DNA of 64,000 nt, taken from contig NZ_CAMQSF010000002.1 of assembly GCF_947036865.1 (NCBI RefSeq), positions 186,001-250,000 of the forward strand, written 5' to 3'. The notes beneath the pieces are model-generated. The model was not told the origin of the DNA and did no database searches. It was given only the letters and a program-made list of their open reading frames with translations. A program made the translations under genes and the position numbers. Positions 31,648 to 40,758 of this stretch are shown piece after piece. The number at the start of each line of letters is the position of its first letter. Position 1 is the first letter of the stretch. The DNA comes from an uncultured Caulobacter sp. (GTDB taxonomy: Bacteria > Pseudomonadota > Alphaproteobacteria > Caulobacterales > Caulobacteraceae).

Positions 31648-32370
31648 ATGGCCAAGCGCGGCGATCGTCAGAAGCTGGACGCGGACAAGGTGGTCGAGAC
31701 GCTCGACGGCCTCTATGCCCGCGTGGCCGCGCGCTTTCCCGCCTCGGGCCTGGCGATGGTGTGCGCGCGCCTGGCCGACACGGCGCGCCGGACCGCGGCC
31801 CGGGCCCGGCGGCTCGCCCGGCCCTATCTCTTTCTTCGGTTGCTGGTCGGCGTGATCGTCCTCGTCGGCGTCGGGCTGGAGGCGATGCTGGCCTGGCGGC
31901 TGGACTGGAGCGCGGTGCTGCGCGCCCGGGAAGGGTTCGGCCTGGCCCAGGGCCTGGAGTCGGCGGCGAACCTTGCCTTGCTGTCGGGCGCGGCCGCCTG
32001 GTTCCTGGCGTCCCTGGAGCGGCGCTGGAAGCAGCAGCGAGTCCAGAAGGCGCTGCATGAACTGCGCTCGTTCTGCCATGTCATCGACATGCACCAGCTG
32101 ACCAAGGATCCGACGGTGCTGCTGGGTCCCGCGACGGCGGCGTCGCCCAAGCGCGAGATGACCACCTTTCAGCTCTCCCGCTATCTCGACTACTGCGCCG
32201 AGATGCTGGCCCTGACCGCCAAGCTGGCCGCCCTCTACGCCGGCGAGAGCGACGATCCCGTCATCATCTCGGCGGTCAACGACATCGAGACCCTGGCCTC
32301 GGACCTGGGCCGCAAGATCTGGCAGAAGATCATGATCCTGGGCCAGCTGGACGAAGCTCGGGCCAGCTAG
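31648..32370 (+). CDS. Conserved-looking membrane protein of unknown function
   Basis: I do not recognise this 240-residue protein. A basic N-terminal helix region (about 1-60, many Arg) leads to a first membrane segment (about 61-82, LFLRLLVGVIVLVGVGLEAML) and a second near 104-122. The C-terminal half is soluble and helical (RRWKQQRVQKALHELRSFCHVIDMHQLTKDP, in two blocks, then MTTFQLSRYLDYCAEMLALTAKLAALY). It ends nine bases before the DNA ligase start, so the two are probably co-transcribed. Nothing in the sequence shows an enzymatic motif. Confidence 0.8.
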   Translation: MAKRGDRQKLDADKVVETLDGLYARVAARFPASGLAMVCARLADTARRTAARARRLARPYLFLRLLVGVIVLVGVGLEAMLAWRLDWSAVLRAREGFGLAQGLESAANLALLSGAAAWFLASLERRWKQQRVQKALHELRSFCHVIDMHQLTKDPTVLLGPATAASPKREMTTFQLSRYLDYCAEMLALTAKLAALYAGESDDPVIISAVNDIETLASDLGRKIWQKIMILGQLDEARAS

Positions 32371-32379
32371 CCGCGTTCC

Positions 32380-33990
32380 ATGTCCATGCGCGCCTTCGCT
32401 CACCTGCTCGACCGGCTGTCCCTGACCAGCTCGCGCAACGCCAAGCTGACCCTGATCGAGGACCATCTGCGGCAGACGCCCGATCCCGATCGCGGCTACG
32501 CCCTGGCGGCCCTGACCGGCGCGCTGTCGTTCAACGCCGCCAAGCCGGCCTTCATCCGCAAGGCGGTCGAGGCGCGCATGGACGCCCAGCTGTTCGCCTG
32601 GTCCTACGACTATGTCGGGGACCTGGCCGAGACGGTCGCCCTGGTCTGGCCGGCCCAGCCCGGCGCCAATAGACCGCCGGAGCTCTCCGAGGTGATCGAG
32701 GCCCTGCACTCGGCCTCGCGGGCCGAGGTGCAGCGATTGATCGAAGGCTGGCTGGACGCCCTCGATCCCGACGGCCGCTGGGCGCTGTTGAAGCTGATGA
32801 CGGGCGGCCTGCGGGTCGGCGTCTCCTCGCGGCTGGCCAAGCAGGCCTGCGCCAACTTCGGCCAGGTCGAGATCGGCGAGATCGAGGAGGTCTGGCACGC
32901 CATGGCGCCGCCCTATGGCGACCTCTTCGCCTGGCTGGAGGGGCGTTCGGAGCGCCCATCGCCCGACGCGCCGGGGCGCTTCCGGCCGGTGATGCTGGCC
33001 CAGCCGATCGACGAGGCGGTCGACTTCGCCAAGCTGGACCCGTCCGACTATCTGGCCGAATGGAAGTGGGACGGCATCCGCGTCCAGGCGGTCAGCGAGC
33101 GCGGCGAGCGCCGGCTCTATACCCGCACCGGCGACGACATCTCGGCGAGCTTCCCCGACGTGGTCGAGGCGCTGGACTTCGAGGGCGCGATCGACGGCGA
33201 GCTGCTGGTGCTGCGCGACGGGGCGCTGGCCCCGTTCGGCGACCTGCAGCAGCGCCTGAACCGCAAGACCGTCGATGGCAAGCAGCTGGCCAATTTCCCC
33301 GCCGGGATCCGCGCCTATGACCTGCTGCTCGACGGCGAGACCGACCTGCGCGGCCTGCCGTTCGTCGAGCGCCGCGCGCGGCTGGAAGCCTTTGTCGGCC
33401 GCCTGAAGACCCGGCGGATCGACCTGTCGCCCCTGCAACCCTTCGGGACCTGGGCCGAGCTGGCGGCGCTGCGCCTCGATCCGCCCGAGGGCGACGCGCG
33501 GCTTTCCGAGGGCCTGATGCTCAAGCGCCGCGACAGCGTGTACGAGCCGGGCCGCCCCAAGGGGCCCTGGTTCAAGTGGAAGCGCGATCCGCACCTGATC
33601 GACGCGGTGCTGATGTACGCCCAGCGCGGCCACGGCAAGCGCTCGAGCTTCTATTCCGACTACACCTTCGGCGTCTGGCGCGAGGACGAGGAGGGCCGCC
33701 GCGCCCTGACCCCGGTCGGCAAGGCCTATTTCGGCTTCACCGACGAGGAGTTGAAACAGATCGACAAGTTCGTGCGCGACCACACGATCGAGCGGTTCGG
33801 CCCGGTGCGCTCGGTGCGCGCCGATCTGGAGTTCGGCCTGGTGTTCGAGGTCGCGTTCGAGGGGCTGCAGCGCTCGACCCGGCACAAGTCGGGGGTGGCC
33901 ATGCGCTTCCCGCGCATCAATCGAATCCGCTGGGACAAGCCGGCGCGCGAGGCCGACGAACTCAAAACGCTGGAAGCCATGCTGGACTAG
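32380..33990 (+). CDS. ATP-dependent DNA ligase (cisplatin-response type)
   Basis: DNA ligase of 536 residues in the bacterial ATP-dependent group. An alpha-helical N-terminal domain (1-200) precedes the nucleotidyltransferase motif I EWKWDGIR with Lys229 as the AMP acceptor. Motifs GAIDGELLV, EGLMLKRRDSVYEPG and WFKWKRDP follow, then an OB domain (about 415-530). In relatives of this type the ligase often sits with a metallo-beta-lactamase exonuclease and a DEXH helicase; neither is here. The upstream partner is instead an unknown membrane protein nine bases away. No signal for LexA control (GTTC-N7-GTTC) is seen upstream. Confidence 0.92.
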   Translation: MSMRAFAHLLDRLSLTSSRNAKLTLIEDHLRQTPDPDRGYALAALTGALSFNAAKPAFIRKAVEARMDAQLFAWSYDYVGDLAETVALVWPAQPGANRPPELSEVIEALHSASRAEVQRLIEGWLDALDPDGRWALLKLMTGGLRVGVSSRLAKQACANFGQVEIGEIEEVWHAMAPPYGDLFAWLEGRSERPSPDAPGRFRPVMLAQPIDEAVDFAKLDPSDYLAEWKWDGIRVQAVSERGERRLYTRTGDDISASFPDVVEALDFEGAIDGELLVLRDGALAPFGDLQQRLNRKTVDGKQLANFPAGIRAYDLLLDGETDLRGLPFVERRARLEAFVGRLKTRRIDLSPLQPFGTWAELAALRLDPPEGDARLSEGLMLKRRDSVYEPGRPKGPWFKWKRDPHLIDAVLMYAQRGHGKRSSFYSDYTFGVWREDEEGRRALTPVGKAYFGFTDEELKQIDKFVRDHTIERFGPVRSVRADLEFGLVFEVAFEGLQRSTRHKSGVAMRFPRINRIRWDKPAREADELKTLEAMLD

Positions 33991-34050
33991 GGCCGGCGTT
34001 TACCTCGCGTTTTCCATACCGGCCTAGGCACGGTCGCGAGGAGTATTCCC

Positions 34051-35808
34051 ATGTCTCCCTTCCTTGCGTCCTTGCTGCCGCATCTGCGCCGCAACGCCCA
34101 TGAGCGCCATCGCCAGATCTATTCGCGCGTCGGCCTGACGGCGTTGCTCAGCTGGGCGCTGGCCCAGATCGGGCGCATCGATCTGATCCCCTACTGGCTC
34201 GCGGCCAGCCTGTCGGTCCAGGTGTTCGAATTTCTCGCCGTCCGCCCGTTCGCCCAGGACCGCGTACCGCAACGCCATCCTCAGGCGCGCGTCATCCTGA
34301 TGCTGGCGGCGATGATCGCCATGGCGGTGGTCCACGCGGGCGGGGTGCTGATCCTGTGGGCGAGCGGTCAGCCGACGCTGATGGCCTTGAGCCTGATGGT
34401 TCTGGTGGGCGGGGCCCTGAACAATGTCGCCTCCGGGGTGGACAGCCGTCCGCTGTTCTATCTCGGGGTCACGCCCTATGCGTTGAGCATGGCGGCGACG
34501 CCGTTCCTGATCTGGCGCGCGCCGCACCAGCAGGTGGCCTTGCTGACGGTGGCCGTCGTGTTCTTCCTGCTGGCCCTCCATACGATCTGGTCGCGGATGT
34601 ACCGTAACCGCCGAGCGCTGGTCCACGCGCGGGAAGAGGCCGATCGCCGGCGCGTGGAGACCGAGGAAGCGCTGTCCGAGCGGACGGCCATGGCCGCGAT
34701 CGTCAGCCACGAACTGCGAACGCCGCTGTCGGCGATCCTGGCGGGCGCGCACCTGATCCGCGGCGGGACCGCGCCGGACCAGACCCGCGCCACCGCCGAC
34801 CTGATCGTCGACGCCGGCCAGCTGATGACCGGCCTCCTGACGGACATGCTGGACCAGGCCAAGATCGAGGCGCGCGCCATGGGCCTGGAGGAGCGCGATT
34901 TCGACCTGCTGGGCGCGGTCCGCGACGCCGCCCGCTTCTGGAGCGCCCACGCGCGCGCCAAGGGCCTGACCCTGATCGCGCCGCCGCAGGACCAGGCGTC
35001 CGTCTGGGTGCGGGGCGATCCCTTCCGGCTGCGGCAGATCCTCAACAACCTGCTCTCCAACGCGGTGAAGTTCACCGAGGCGGGCGCGATCGCGCTTCGC
35101 GTGGCCGTCGAACCGACGGGAGACGACCGCGCCCGCGCGATCATCGAGGTCCAGGACAACGGTCCCGGCATCGCCGCAGACGCGATGCAGCGCCTGTTCA
35201 CGCCCTATGCCCAGGCGTCCCAGGAGACGGCGCGGACCTATGGCGGCACCGGCCTCGGCCTGGCGGTCAGCCGTCAGTTGGCGCGTCTGATGAACGGAGA
35301 GCTGGACGCGCGGGCCGCGCCCGAACGCGGCGCGATCTTCCAGCTGACGCTCGATCTGCCGCTGGGTCGCGAGCAGGACATCGTCCGCGCGCCGCCGGCG
35401 CAGGCCAGCGCCGCCCCGAACCTGAAAGCGCTCAAGGTTCTGGCCGTGGACGATCACGAGGTGAATCGGCGGACCCTGGCCTTGGCCCTGGAGCCGCTGG
35501 GCGTGTCCTTGACCACGGCTCCCGACGGTCTGGAAGCGCTGAAGGCCCTGGCCCGCGATCCGTTCGACGTCGTCTTGATGGACGTCAACATGCCGGGCCT
35601 AGACGGGCGCGAGGCGACCCGGCGTCTGCGCGCCGGCCAGGGTCTCAACCACGACACCCCCGTGATCGGCTTCAGCGCCGGCGTGGCGGACCATGAGGTC
35701 GAGGCCTGTCACGCGGCGGGCATGACCGACTGGATCGCCAAGCCCCTGGACATCCGCGCCCTCTACGCCGCCCTGGACCGGGCCCAAACTCGCGCCGCCG
35801 AGGCCTGA
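34051..35808 (+). CDS. Membrane-bound hybrid histidine kinase with receiver domain
   Basis: Two-component sensor of 585 residues. About five or six hydrophobic segments fill residues 28-182, then a coiled coil (185-212), HisKA with SHELRTPLSAI (His220), HATPase with NLLSNAVKF, DNGPGI and GGTGLGLAVS, and a C-terminal receiver (about 461-580) with VDD (467-468 acidic pair) and phosphoacceptor Asp511 in LMDVNMPGLDG. There is no output domain, so it must pass phosphate on via a phosphotransferase. GAGGAG lies eight bases before the ATG. A paralogue of the same length and architecture is at 50018. No cognate partner is adjacent. Confidence 0.93.
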   Translation: MSPFLASLLPHLRRNAHERHRQIYSRVGLTALLSWALAQIGRIDLIPYWLAASLSVQVFEFLAVRPFAQDRVPQRHPQARVILMLAAMIAMAVVHAGGVLILWASGQPTLMALSLMVLVGGALNNVASGVDSRPLFYLGVTPYALSMAATPFLIWRAPHQQVALLTVAVVFFLLALHTIWSRMYRNRRALVHAREEADRRRVETEEALSERTAMAAIVSHELRTPLSAILAGAHLIRGGTAPDQTRATADLIVDAGQLMTGLLTDMLDQAKIEARAMGLEERDFDLLGAVRDAARFWSAHARAKGLTLIAPPQDQASVWVRGDPFRLRQILNNLLSNAVKFTEAGAIALRVAVEPTGDDRARAIIEVQDNGPGIAADAMQRLFTPYAQASQETARTYGGTGLGLAVSRQLARLMNGELDARAAPERGAIFQLTLDLPLGREQDIVRAPPAQASAAPNLKALKVLAVDDHEVNRRTLALALEPLGVSLTTAPDGLEALKALARDPFDVVLMDVNMPGLDGREATRRLRAGQGLNHDTPVIGFSAGVADHEVEACHAAGMTDWIAKPLDIRALYAALDRAQTRAAEA

Positions 35809-36969
35809 TCAGCCGTTGAAGCCGCGGATGGCGTCGATGATCGTCGCCTGGTCCGTTTCGGACAGATAGGGGTGCATCGGCAGGGCCAGCACGGTCCTGG
35901 CCTTGGCCTCGGTGACGGGCAGGCCCTCCGGCCCGCGCGGGAAATGGGCGTAGGGGGCCTGAACGTGCATCGGGACCGGATAATAGACCGCGGTCGGGAT
36001 CCCCAGCGTCTTCAGATGGGCGGCCAGGCCGTCGCGGTTCTGGTGCTCGATCACGTACTGGGCCCAGACCGAGACGCCGCCGGCGATCACGGTCGGGGTC
36101 GAGATCACCGCGCCCTTAAGACCCTCGGCGTAGCGATTGGCCACGACCTGACGCAGGTCGATCTCCTCGGCGAAGATCGCCAGCTTCTCCAGCAGGATCG
36201 CCGCCTGGATCGTGTCGAGGCGCGAGTTCATGCCGATGCGGGTGTTCAGGTATTTGGGATCGTGGTCGAAGGTCTTGCCGTCGAGGTCCGGCCCGACCGC
36301 CTTGCCGTGCACGCGGTAGCTGTCCATCAGGTCCCAGAGGGTCTGGTCATTGGTCAGCACCGCCCCGCCGTCGCCATAGGCCCCCAGCGGCTTGGCCGGG
36401 AAGAAGCTGGTGGTGGCCACGTCGGCCCAATGCAGAGGATGGCGGCCGTTCAGGGTGCAGCCGAAGCCCTGGGCGCTGTCGGCGATCAGCTTCAGGCCCT
36501 CGCGGTCGCAGATGGCGCGGATGGCCGGATAGTCGGCGGGCTGGCCGAACAGGTCGACGGCGATGACGACCTTGGGCGTCAGCTTGCCCTCGGCCTTCAC
36601 GGCGGCGATGGCGGCTTCCAGCTTGGCCGGGTCGAGATTGTAGGTGTCGGGCAGCACGTCGACGAACACCGGCGTGGCCTCTACCCACGGCACGACCTCC
36701 GGCGTCGCGGCGAAGGTGAACGAGGGACAGAACACCGCGTCGCCTGGCCCGACGCCCCAGGCCATCAGCGGCAGGGCGATGGCGTCGGTGCCGTTGGCGC
36801 AGGACAGCGCCAGCTTGGCCTGGCCGAAGTCCGCCAGTCTCGCCTCGAACTCGCGGACCTGCGGCCCCATCACATAGGCGCCGCTGTCCAGCACCTTGGC
36901 GATCGCCGCGTCGATCTTGTCGCGGATTCGGCGCTGCTGCGCGGCGAGGTCGATGAAGGGCATGCTCAT
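35809..36969 (-). CDS. DegT/DnrJ/EryC1 sugar aminotransferase, WbpE-like
   Basis: PLP-dependent nucleotide-sugar aminotransferase of 386 residues. It resembles WbpE (UDP-3-keto-GlcNAcA aminotransferase): FIDLAAQQRRIRDKIDAAI, SCANGTDAIALPLMAWGVGPG, SFFPAKPLGAYGDGGA with the PLP lysine Lys193, and GMNSRLDTIQAAILLEKL. ATG 36969 or 36963 starts the conserved region; the frame is open further upstream but only across the divergent MscS gene. It is probably involved in O-antigen or other surface sugar synthesis. The exact sugar is not provable here, since no WbpB/D homologue is adjacent. Its stop codon abuts the kinase stop codon. Confidence 0.92.
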   Translation of the reverse strand: MSMPFIDLAAQQRRIRDKIDAAIAKVLDSGAYVMGPQVREFEARLADFGQAKLALSCANGTDAIALPLMAWGVGPGDAVFCPSFTFAATPEVVPWVEATPVFVDVLPDTYNLDPAKLEAAIAAVKAEGKLTPKVVIAVDLFGQPADYPAIRAICDREGLKLIADSAQGFGCTLNGRHPLHWADVATTSFFPAKPLGAYGDGGAVLTNDQTLWDLMDSYRVHGKAVGPDLDGKTFDHDPKYLNTRIGMNSRLDTIQAAILLEKLAIFAEEIDLRQVVANRYAEGLKGAVISTPTVIAGGVSVWAQYVIEHQNRDGLAAHLKTLGIPTAVYYPVPMHVQAPYAHFPRGPEGLPVTEAKARTVLALPMHPYLSETDQATIIDAIRGFNG

Positions 36970-37110
36970 GGCGGCGGCTCTTAGAGGCCGATCACGACCA
37001 TTTCGAGCCAATTGATGTAACCGACTGTTTCCCGCCGCGCGCGACAAAGCGGAACCCCGGCCGACTCGCATCGTTGACCGACCGGCGCGGGGGCGCCTAT
37101 CGAGAACGCC

Positions 37111-38100
37111 ATGCAGACCAAGCCCAGCGTCATTCCGAACAACGCCTCGCTCCCGTCCCTGGCCAATGTCCGGGCCGACGAGAGCATGTTCGGCCACTTC
37201 CTCGATTGGCTGGGGCGGCTGGCGGTGAATCTGGTGGTCGCCACCCTCATCCTGCTGGTGACCTTCTGGGCCGCGGGCCTGGCCGCGCGGTTCATGCGGC
37301 GAACGCTCAGCCGGGTGCACCGGAACAATCCCGACGCGACGCTGGAGAGCTTCAGCGCCTCCCTGGCGCGCTACGCCGTCATCGCCGTCGGTCTCGTCGC
37401 CGTGCTGCAGCAGCTGGGCGTGCAGGCGACCTCGATCATCGCGGTGCTGGGCGCCGCGTCGCTGGCCATCGGCCTGGCCCTGCAAGGCGCCCTGTCGAAC
37501 GTGGCGGCCGGCGTGATGATCCTGCTGTTCCGGCCCTATCGCGTCGGCGACGTGATCGAGACCTCGACCCGCCAGGGCACGGTGAAGTCGCTGGACCTGC
37601 TGTTCACCGAGATCGCCACCTTCGACAACGTCAAGGTGATGATCCCCAACAGCAAGGTGTTCGGCGACGTGATCCTGAACTATTCGGCCCACCGCAACCG
37701 GCGGGTCGACGTGCTGTTCAAGGTCCCGCTGAAGACCGACCTGGTCGCGGTGCTCAAGCGCCTGCGCGAGCGGGCCGAGAACGACCCCCGCATCCGCCAG
37801 GAGCCGGCGCCGATGATCGAGGTCACCGATCTGTCGGAGGTGTTCGCCCAGGCCGCCATCCGCGTCTGGACGGCCGCCCCCGACTTCGGTCCGGTGAAGA
37901 CCGACCTGATGCTGTCGGCGCACCTGCTGGCCGAGGACCCCGCGCGGACGGACCTGCCGCCGCCTCGCGCGTCGAACGCGCCCGATCCCTCGCCGACCAT
38001 GCCGGGCGAGGGCGAGCATCATCACCTGCTCAGTCTGATAAAGCCGCGTCGAGGTCGGAAATCAGGTCCCGCGTCGACTCGATCCCCACCGAAAGCCTGA
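37111..38100 (+). CDS. Small-conductance mechanosensitive channel (MscS family)
   Basis: Inner-membrane osmotic channel of 329 residues. Membrane segments are at about 35-58 and 85-105, then the pore helix SIIAVLGAASLAIGLALQGALSN (in the Gly/Ala-rich TM3, about 112-134), followed by the beta domain (LLFRPYRVGDVIE, VMIPNSKVFGDVILNYS). The C-terminal ~45 residues are Pro/Arg-rich and their last 71 bp overlap the cystathionine gamma-lyase gene on the other strand. The true C-terminus may be shorter in relatives. Confidence 0.93.
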   Translation: MQTKPSVIPNNASLPSLANVRADESMFGHFLDWLGRLAVNLVVATLILLVTFWAAGLAARFMRRTLSRVHRNNPDATLESFSASLARYAVIAVGLVAVLQQLGVQATSIIAVLGAASLAIGLALQGALSNVAAGVMILLFRPYRVGDVIETSTRQGTVKSLDLLFTEIATFDNVKVMIPNSKVFGDVILNYSAHRNRRVDVLFKVPLKTDLVAVLKRLRERAENDPRIRQEPAPMIEVTDLSEVFAQAAIRVWTAAPDFGPVKTDLMLSAHLLAEDPARTDLPPPRASNAPDPSPTMPGEGEHHHLLSLIKPRRGRKSGPASTRSPPKA

Positions 38101-39205
38101 CCAGGCCATCGGAAATGCCGAGCGCGGCGCGCTGATCGGCGGGGATCGAGGCGTGGGTCATGATCGCCGGATGCTCGATCAGGCTCTCGACCCCGCCGAG
38201 GCTTTCGGCCAGCGTGAACAACCGCGTGCGCTCCAGCATGCGGCGCGCGGGGGCCAGGCCGCCCTTCACCTCGACCGAAATGATCCCGCCGAAGCCGCCT
38301 GTCATCTGCCGCGCGGCCAGCGCGTGCTGCGGATGGCTGGGAAGACCCGGATAGATCACGCGTTGGATGGCCGGATGCGCCTCCAGCCAGCGGGCGATCT
38401 CCAGGGCGCTGTCGCAGGCCCGCTGCATGCGCAGGGCCAGGGTCTTGACCCCGCGCAGGGCCAGGAAGCTGTCGAACGGGCCCAGCACGCCGCCAACGGC
38501 GTTCTGCAGGAACCGCATCTGGTCGACGAGGCCGGCGTTGTCGCCGACCACCGCCACCCCGGCCACCACGTCGGAGTGGCCGTTCAGATACTTGGTCGCC
38601 GAGTGCATGACGACGTCGAAGCCCAGCTCCAGCGGGCGCTGGATGTAGGGGCTGGCGAAGGTGTTGTCGGCCACGGTGACCAGGCCGCGCGCCTTGGCCA
38701 GCGCCGCGATGCCGGCCAGATCCGCCAGGCGCAGCATCGGGTTGGTCGGGGTCTCCACCCAGATCATCCGCGTCGCCGGGGTGATCGCCGCCGCGACGGC
38801 CGCCAGATCGCCCATGTCGACAAAGCTGAAGCTCAGGCCCGCCGAGCGCTTGCGCACCTTGTCGAACAGCCGGAACGAGCCCCCATAGAGGTCGTCGCTG
38901 GCGATCACGTGCGCGCCGCTGTCCAGGGTCTCCAGGATCGTCGAGGCCGCCGCCAGCCCGGAGGCGAAGGCGAAGCCCGCCGTTCCGCTCTCCAGGTCGG
39001 CGACGCAGCGCTCGAACGCGAAGCGCGTCGGGTTGTGACTACGGCTGTACTCGAAGCCCTTGTGCTCGCCCGGACTTTCCTGGGCGTAGGTCGAGGTGGC
39101 GTAGATCGGCACCATCACCGCCCCGGTCGTCGGATCGGGATACTGGCCGCCGTGGATGGTCCGCGTGGCGAAGTCCAGGCGGTTCTTGCCGGGGATGTCG
39201 GTCAT
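38030..39205 (-). CDS. Trans-sulfuration PLP enzyme, cystathionine gamma-lyase type
   Basis: Cys/Met metabolism PLP enzyme of 391 residues. Motifs are YSRSHNPTRFAFE, FASGLAAAS, WVETPTNPMLRLAD and the PLP lysine Lys205 in HSATKYLNGHSDVV. The family includes gamma-synthase, beta-lyase and gamma-lyase. Because it lies seven bases after a cystathionine beta-synthase gene, gamma-lyase (cystathionine to cysteine) is the best assignment. Its 3' end overlaps the mscS-type gene. Confidence 0.9.
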   Translation of the reverse strand: MTDIPGKNRLDFATRTIHGGQYPDPTTGAVMVPIYATSTYAQESPGEHKGFEYSRSHNPTRFAFERCVADLESGTAGFAFASGLAAASTILETLDSGAHVIASDDLYGGSFRLFDKVRKRSAGLSFSFVDMGDLAAVAAAITPATRMIWVETPTNPMLRLADLAGIAALAKARGLVTVADNTFASPYIQRPLELGFDVVMHSATKYLNGHSDVVAGVAVVGDNAGLVDQMRFLQNAVGGVLGPFDSFLALRGVKTLALRMQRACDSALEIARWLEAHPAIQRVIYPGLPSHPQHALAARQMTGGFGGIISVEVKGGLAPARRMLERTRLFTLAESLGGVESLIEHPAIMTHASIPADQRAALGISDGLVRLSVGIESTRDLISDLDAALSD

Positions 39206-39212
39206 GGGGGTC

Positions 39213-40628
39213 CTAGGCGCTCAGGCGCAGGTGGTTGATCAGGTCCACCCGGGTGATGACGCCCAGGAACTCCTCGCCGTCGACCACCAGGGCCACCTCG
39301 TCCCGGTCGAAGACCTCGGGCAGGGCGTCGACCGACTGGTGGGCCTGCAAGGTGTTCACCGCGCGGGTCATGGCCTCGCCGACGGGGGTCTTGAAGCGCC
39401 CCGCGCGGTGATCATCTTGGCCTTCGACCGCGGCCAGGATGTCGCTTTCGTCGAGAATGCCGATCAGGCGGCCGTGGTCGACCACCGGCAGCTGGCTGAT
39501 GTCCGACGAGCGCATGCGGTTATAGGCGGTCAGCAGCGTGTCCTCGGGTCCGATGGCGATCACCCCGCCCTCGGCGTAGCGCTTGGCGATCAGGTCGCGC
39601 AGGTCGCCGTGCATCTCGCGCCCGTCGAAGCCGTGGGCGGCCAGCCACAGGTCGTTGAACATCTTGGTCAGGTACTTCGAGCCGGTGTCGCAGACGAAGG
39701 TGACCACCCGTTTGGGCTCGGTCTGCTCCCGGCAGTATTTCAGGGCCGCCGCCAGCAGGCAGCCGGACGAGGAGCCGGCCAGGATCCCTTCGGTCCGCAG
39801 CAGTTCGCGGGCGGTCCCGACGCTCTCGCGATCGCTGATCGAATAGGCCTTGGAGACGAGATCCATCTGGGCGTTGGCCGGGATGAAGTCCTCGCCGATG
39901 CCCTCGACGATCCACGAGCCGGCCTCGCCGAAGGTCCCGGTCTCGACATAGTCGCGCAGGATCGAGCCGACCGGATCGGCCAGCACCATCTCCGTCTTCG
40001 GCGAGCGCGCCTTCATGTACCGGCCGATGCCGGTCAGGGTGCCGCCGGAGCCGACGCCGACCACGATGGCGTCGATATCGCCGCCCATCTGGGCGAAGAT
40101 CTCCGGAGCGGTCGTCGTCTCGTGGGCCAGCGGATTGGCCGGGTTCTCGAACTGATTGACGTAGAGCGCGCCCGGGATCGACTGGGCCAGGGTCTGGGCC
40201 ATGTCCTGGTAGTATTCCGGATGACCCTTGCCGACGTCGCTGCGGGTCAGCCGCACATCAACGCCCATCGCCCGCAGGTGCAGGATCTTCTCCCGCGCCA
40301 TCTTGTCGGGGACGATCAGGATCAGCTTGTAGCCCTTCAGCGTCGCGACCTGGGCGAGGCCCAGGCCCGTATTGCCGGCGGTCGCCTCGATGATCGTTCC
40401 GCCGGGCTTCAGCCGCCCGTCGGCCTCGGCCGCCTCGATCATCGAGCGGGCGACGCGGTCCTTGATGGACCCGCCGGGGTTCTGGTTCTCCAGCTTCAGG
40501 AAGAGGCGGCAAGGACCGGTGTCGAGATGCTTGACCTCGACCATCGGCGTGCGGCCGATCAGGTCGAGGGCGGACCCGGACACGCTCGGCAAAGTGATTT
40601 CGGGAAACGCGGAATTGGGGTCGTTCAT
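39213..40628 (-). CDS. Cystathionine beta-synthase with CBS-domain pair
   Basis: Condenses homocysteine with serine to cystathionine; 471 residues. The PLP fold type II core has NPGGSIKDRVA with Lys56, ATAGNTGLGLAQVA and VGVGSGGTLTGIGRY. A C-terminal tandem CBS domain (about 340-471, DISQLPVVDHGRLIGILDESDI and EVALVVDGEEFLGVITRVDLINH, shown in blocks) is expected to bind an adenosyl ligand. There is no N-terminal heme domain as in animals. ATG 40628 is used; the in-frame extension to 40706 has no family similarity. It forms an operon with the gamma-lyase. Confidence 0.92.
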   Translation of the reverse strand: MNDPNSAFPEITLPSVSGSALDLIGRTPMVEVKHLDTGPCRLFLKLENQNPGGSIKDRVARSMIEAAEADGRLKPGGTIIEATAGNTGLGLAQVATLKGYKLILIVPDKMAREKILHLRAMGVDVRLTRSDVGKGHPEYYQDMAQTLAQSIPGALYVNQFENPANPLAHETTTAPEIFAQMGGDIDAIVVGVGSGGTLTGIGRYMKARSPKTEMVLADPVGSILRDYVETGTFGEAGSWIVEGIGEDFIPANAQMDLVSKAYSISDRESVGTARELLRTEGILAGSSSGCLLAAALKYCREQTEPKRVVTFVCDTGSKYLTKMFNDLWLAAHGFDGREMHGDLRDLIAKRYAEGGVIAIGPEDTLLTAYNRMRSSDISQLPVVDHGRLIGILDESDILAAVEGQDDHRAGRFKTPVGEAMTRAVNTLQAHQSVDALPEVFDRDEVALVVDGEEFLGVITRVDLINHLRLSA

Positions 40629-40715
40629 GGCGCAGCTCCGCTGCCGGGTGAAACGATTTCCCCTAGCTAGGCCTGTTTCGCGAACGAAGGGAAGGGGGCG
40701 AACCACCCTTAGATG

Positions 40716-40751
40716 GGGGCGCGGGCGCGAATGCGAAGGCCCGCGCGCCCC
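40716..40751 (-). terminator. Terminator-like hairpin after the transaldolase-like gene
   Basis: GC-rich arms GGGGCGCGGGC (40716-40726) and GCCCGCGCGCCCC (40739-40751), pairing with a small bulge, eight bases past the stop. No T-run follows, so this is weak. Confidence 0.4.
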
Positions 40752-40758
40752 TGGCGCC

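Noticed and set aside
36970..38025. Long N-terminal extension of the WbpE-like aminotransferase
   Set aside because: The extension runs antisense through the MscS gene and is low complexity; the family start is at 36963 or 36969.
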